NCBI GenBank assembly: GCA_963812245.1
Contig: CAWEUK010000002.1
Span: 1,364,001-1,428,000, forward strand
Source of the DNA: Salsipaludibacter sp963812245
GTDB taxonomy: Bacteria > Actinomycetota > Nitriliruptoria > Nitriliruptorales > Nitriliruptoraceae
DNA length: 64,000 bases
Reading direction: 5' to 3'
Below are positions 62,617-64,000 of this stretch, piece by piece. The translations under genes were made by a program, and so were the position numbers. Every line of letters begins with the position of its first letter. Position 1 is the stretch's first letter. The notes under the pieces are model-generated. The model did not search any database and had not been told where the DNA came from. It saw only the letters and a list, made by a program, of their open reading frames with translations.

Positions 62617-64000
62617 ATGGCCGAGCGAGACATCCTGCAGCAGGGAGCGGTGGGGTTCCCCACGGCGCTGGCCACCGCGATCGGCCTGATCATCGCGTCG
62701 TCGGTGCTGTTGACGGCGACCCAGGGGTTCGGTGTGGGTGGTGGGGTGTTCGCCCTCGCCATCCTCATCGCGTTCGTCCTGATGCTCTTCCAGGTGATGG
62801 TCTTCTCGGAGGCCGGGACCGCGATGCCACTCGCAGGTTCCACCTATGACTACATCAATGCGGGCCTGGGTCGGTTCGTGGCCGCCACCGGGACGATCGT
62901 GGGCTACCTGCTGGTGCACCTGTTCGCGGGGACCGCCGAGACCGCCTCGATCGGGCTGTTCGCCCAGGTCAACTTCCCGTTCCTGGAGTCCATGCCCACG
63001 GAGCGGACCTGGATGGTCGGTGTCGCGCTGCTGGTCATCTTCGGCATCGTCAACGTGTTGGGCATCGAGGTCTACGGCGCGTTCGAGGTCGTCCTGACCG
63101 GGGTCATGTGGACCACGGTCGCCCTGTTCGGCATCGTCGGCATCATCAAGGCACCCGTGGCCGAACTGGACGGGTTCTTCGGGGCATCGCTGATCGGGAC
63201 CGACCTGACGGCCGTGCTGTCGATGGTCGGGCTCGCCATGTTCCTGTTCGTGGGCGTGGAGTTCGTCACACCGCTGGCCACGGAGTTGCGGGATGCCGAC
63301 CGCAACCTCCCACGGTCGATGTTCATCGGCCTGGTCGCGGTTGCGTTCGCGATGTTCGTGTACGGCGCCGGGATCACTCGCCAGGTGCCGAACGAGGTCC
63401 TCGACGAGGCCAGCGGTCTGACCCTCTTCGACACGCCGTTGCCGATCCCGGCCTTCGGCGAGGCGGTGCTGGGCGGCTTCGGTCGGTGGTGGTTGGCGAT
63501 CGCGGTCCTGTTCGCGGGCGCGGCCACCCTCAACACCCTGCTGGCCGGCATCCCGCGGATCCTGTACGGCATGGCCAAGGACGGCACCTTTCCGCGCATC
63601 TTCGCCTGGCTGCACCCGCGCTGGAAGACGCCGGTGGCAGGCATCGTGCTGGCGGTGGTGCTGCCGGGGGTCTACGCCATCATCATCCGCGGTGACATCG
63701 ACTCGATCTTCGTCCTGATCCTGGCCGGCGTGTGCGCGTGGCTCGTGGCCTACATCCTGGTCAACATCTCGATGATGGTGTTGCGATCGACCCGCCCGGA
63801 CCTGCGGCGCCCGTACCGGATGCCGGCCTACCCGCTGCCACCCATCCTGGCCACCATCGGCATGTTCGTCACGCTGTGGTTCATCGCCCCGCCCGGGCTG
63901 ACCCGGGGCGAGATCTACGTCCGCTTCTTCCTGATGGTCTTCGTGGCGGCCGTGATCGCCTTCATCCAGATCGCCGTGGTCTCCAGGTTGCCCCTGTTCG
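62617..64000 (+). CDS. APC-family amino acid/polyamine permease, C-terminus cut by the window
   Basis: At least 461 residues, open at the window end. It has the APC pattern of about 12 membrane helices. The first, FPTALATAIGLIIASSVLL, has the unwound G-rich centre of substrate-binding helix 1; MPLAGSTYDYINAGLGRF and FVGVEFVTPLATELRDADRNLPRSM, in pieces, are typical of the family. Location in the module suggests uptake of putrescine, GABA or another amine. ATG 62617 has AGGG 7 bases upstream. Confidence 0.9.
   Translation, partial: MAERDILQQGAVGFPTALATAIGLIIASSVLLTATQGFGVGGGVFALAILIAFVLMLFQVMVFSEAGTAMPLAGSTYDYINAGLGRFVAATGTIVGYLLVHLFAGTAETASIGLFAQVNFPFLESMPTERTWMVGVALLVIFGIVNVLGIEVYGAFEVVLTGVMWTTVALFGIVGIIKAPVAELDGFFGASLIGTDLTAVLSMVGLAMFLFVGVEFVTPLATELRDADRNLPRSMFIGLVAVAFAMFVYGAGITRQVPNEVLDEASGLTLFDTPLPIPAFGEAVLGGFGRWWLAIAVLFAGAATLNTLLAGIPRILYGMAKDGTFPRIFAWLHPRWKTPVAGIVLAVVLPGVYAIIIRGDIDSIFVLILAGVCAWLVAYILVNISMMVLRSTRPDLRRPYRMPAYPLPPILATIGMFVTLWFIAPPGLTRGEIYVRFFLMVFVAAVIAFIQIAVVSRLPLF

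Overview
The window is very GC-rich DNA with GTG and ATG starts, many 4-base ATGA/GTGA gene overlaps, a type-A RNase P RNA, a Nif3/zinc-ribbon gene pair, a FadE5-like acyl-CoA dehydrogenase and a SARP-type regulator. This points to a chromosomal segment of an actinobacterium (Actinomycetota), possibly a deep-branching high-GC class such as Nitriliruptoria or Acidimicrobiia. The class is inference; no 16S rRNA or other decisive marker is present.

Layout. 0-9 kb is housekeeping: tRNA-Val, Nif3-like and zinc-ribbon genes, otsA-otsB for trehalose (minus strand), rnpB, a DinB-like protein, hemE-hemY of haem synthesis, and a SRAP-domain DNA-crosslink protein. 9-13.7 kb is a five-gene minus-strand operon in which every gene overlaps the next by 4 bases (flavin monooxygenase, BASS-type symporter, two SDR-type dehydrogenases, GNAT acetyltransferase). 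13.9-17.6 kb holds a zinc metalloprotease, a bifunctional penicillin-binding protein with a Thr-Pro tail, and an unassigned transcript with two very small ORFs and two hairpins. 17.7-20.5 kb is a divergent acyl-CoA dehydrogenase/TetR pair. 20.5-24 kb has two CNNM/CBS membrane proteins (the first frame-shifted) and a Mug-type DNA glycosylase. 24.2-28.1 kb encodes one large fusion: SARP DNA-binding and BTAD domains, an nSTAND NTPase, one membrane helix and an outside sugar-binding-protein domain. 28-31.6 kb has lipid and surface genes (thioesterase, PlsC-like acyltransferase, CapA-like protein).

32.4-57.6 kb is an envelope/exopolysaccharide island: a sensorless histidine kinase and DevR-like response regulator, a giant secreted protein (beta-propeller, metallophosphatase, about eleven 93-residue repeats) whose frame is broken many times in the repeats, a glycosyltransferase-kinase fusion, an undecaprenyl-phosphate sugar transferase, a pyruvate-kinase-like/ATP-sulfurylase fusion beside a sulfotransferase, a nucleotidyltransferase with a dead kinase domain, a flippase-kinase fusion, an O-antigen-ligase-like protein, a Wzz-like protein and a nucleotide-sugar epimerase. 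The products together suggest a lipid-linked, Wzx/Wzy-type, probably sulfated polysaccharide. A palindrome of consensus GGGACA-NN-TGTCCC lies 87-102 bases before the first gene of each of four minus-strand transcription units in this island and resembles the DosR/DevR box, so the response regulator at 33.2-33.9 kb is a candidate master regulator.

57.6-64 kb is a polyamine/GABA (Puu-type) module: a glutamine-synthetase-like ligase, MarR regulator, PuuC aldehyde dehydrogenase, PuuD hydrolase, a small membrane protein and an amino-acid permease that runs off the end. A shared 12-mer lies before the ligase and permease genes, and a 110-base tandem duplication sits at the puuC-puuD junction.
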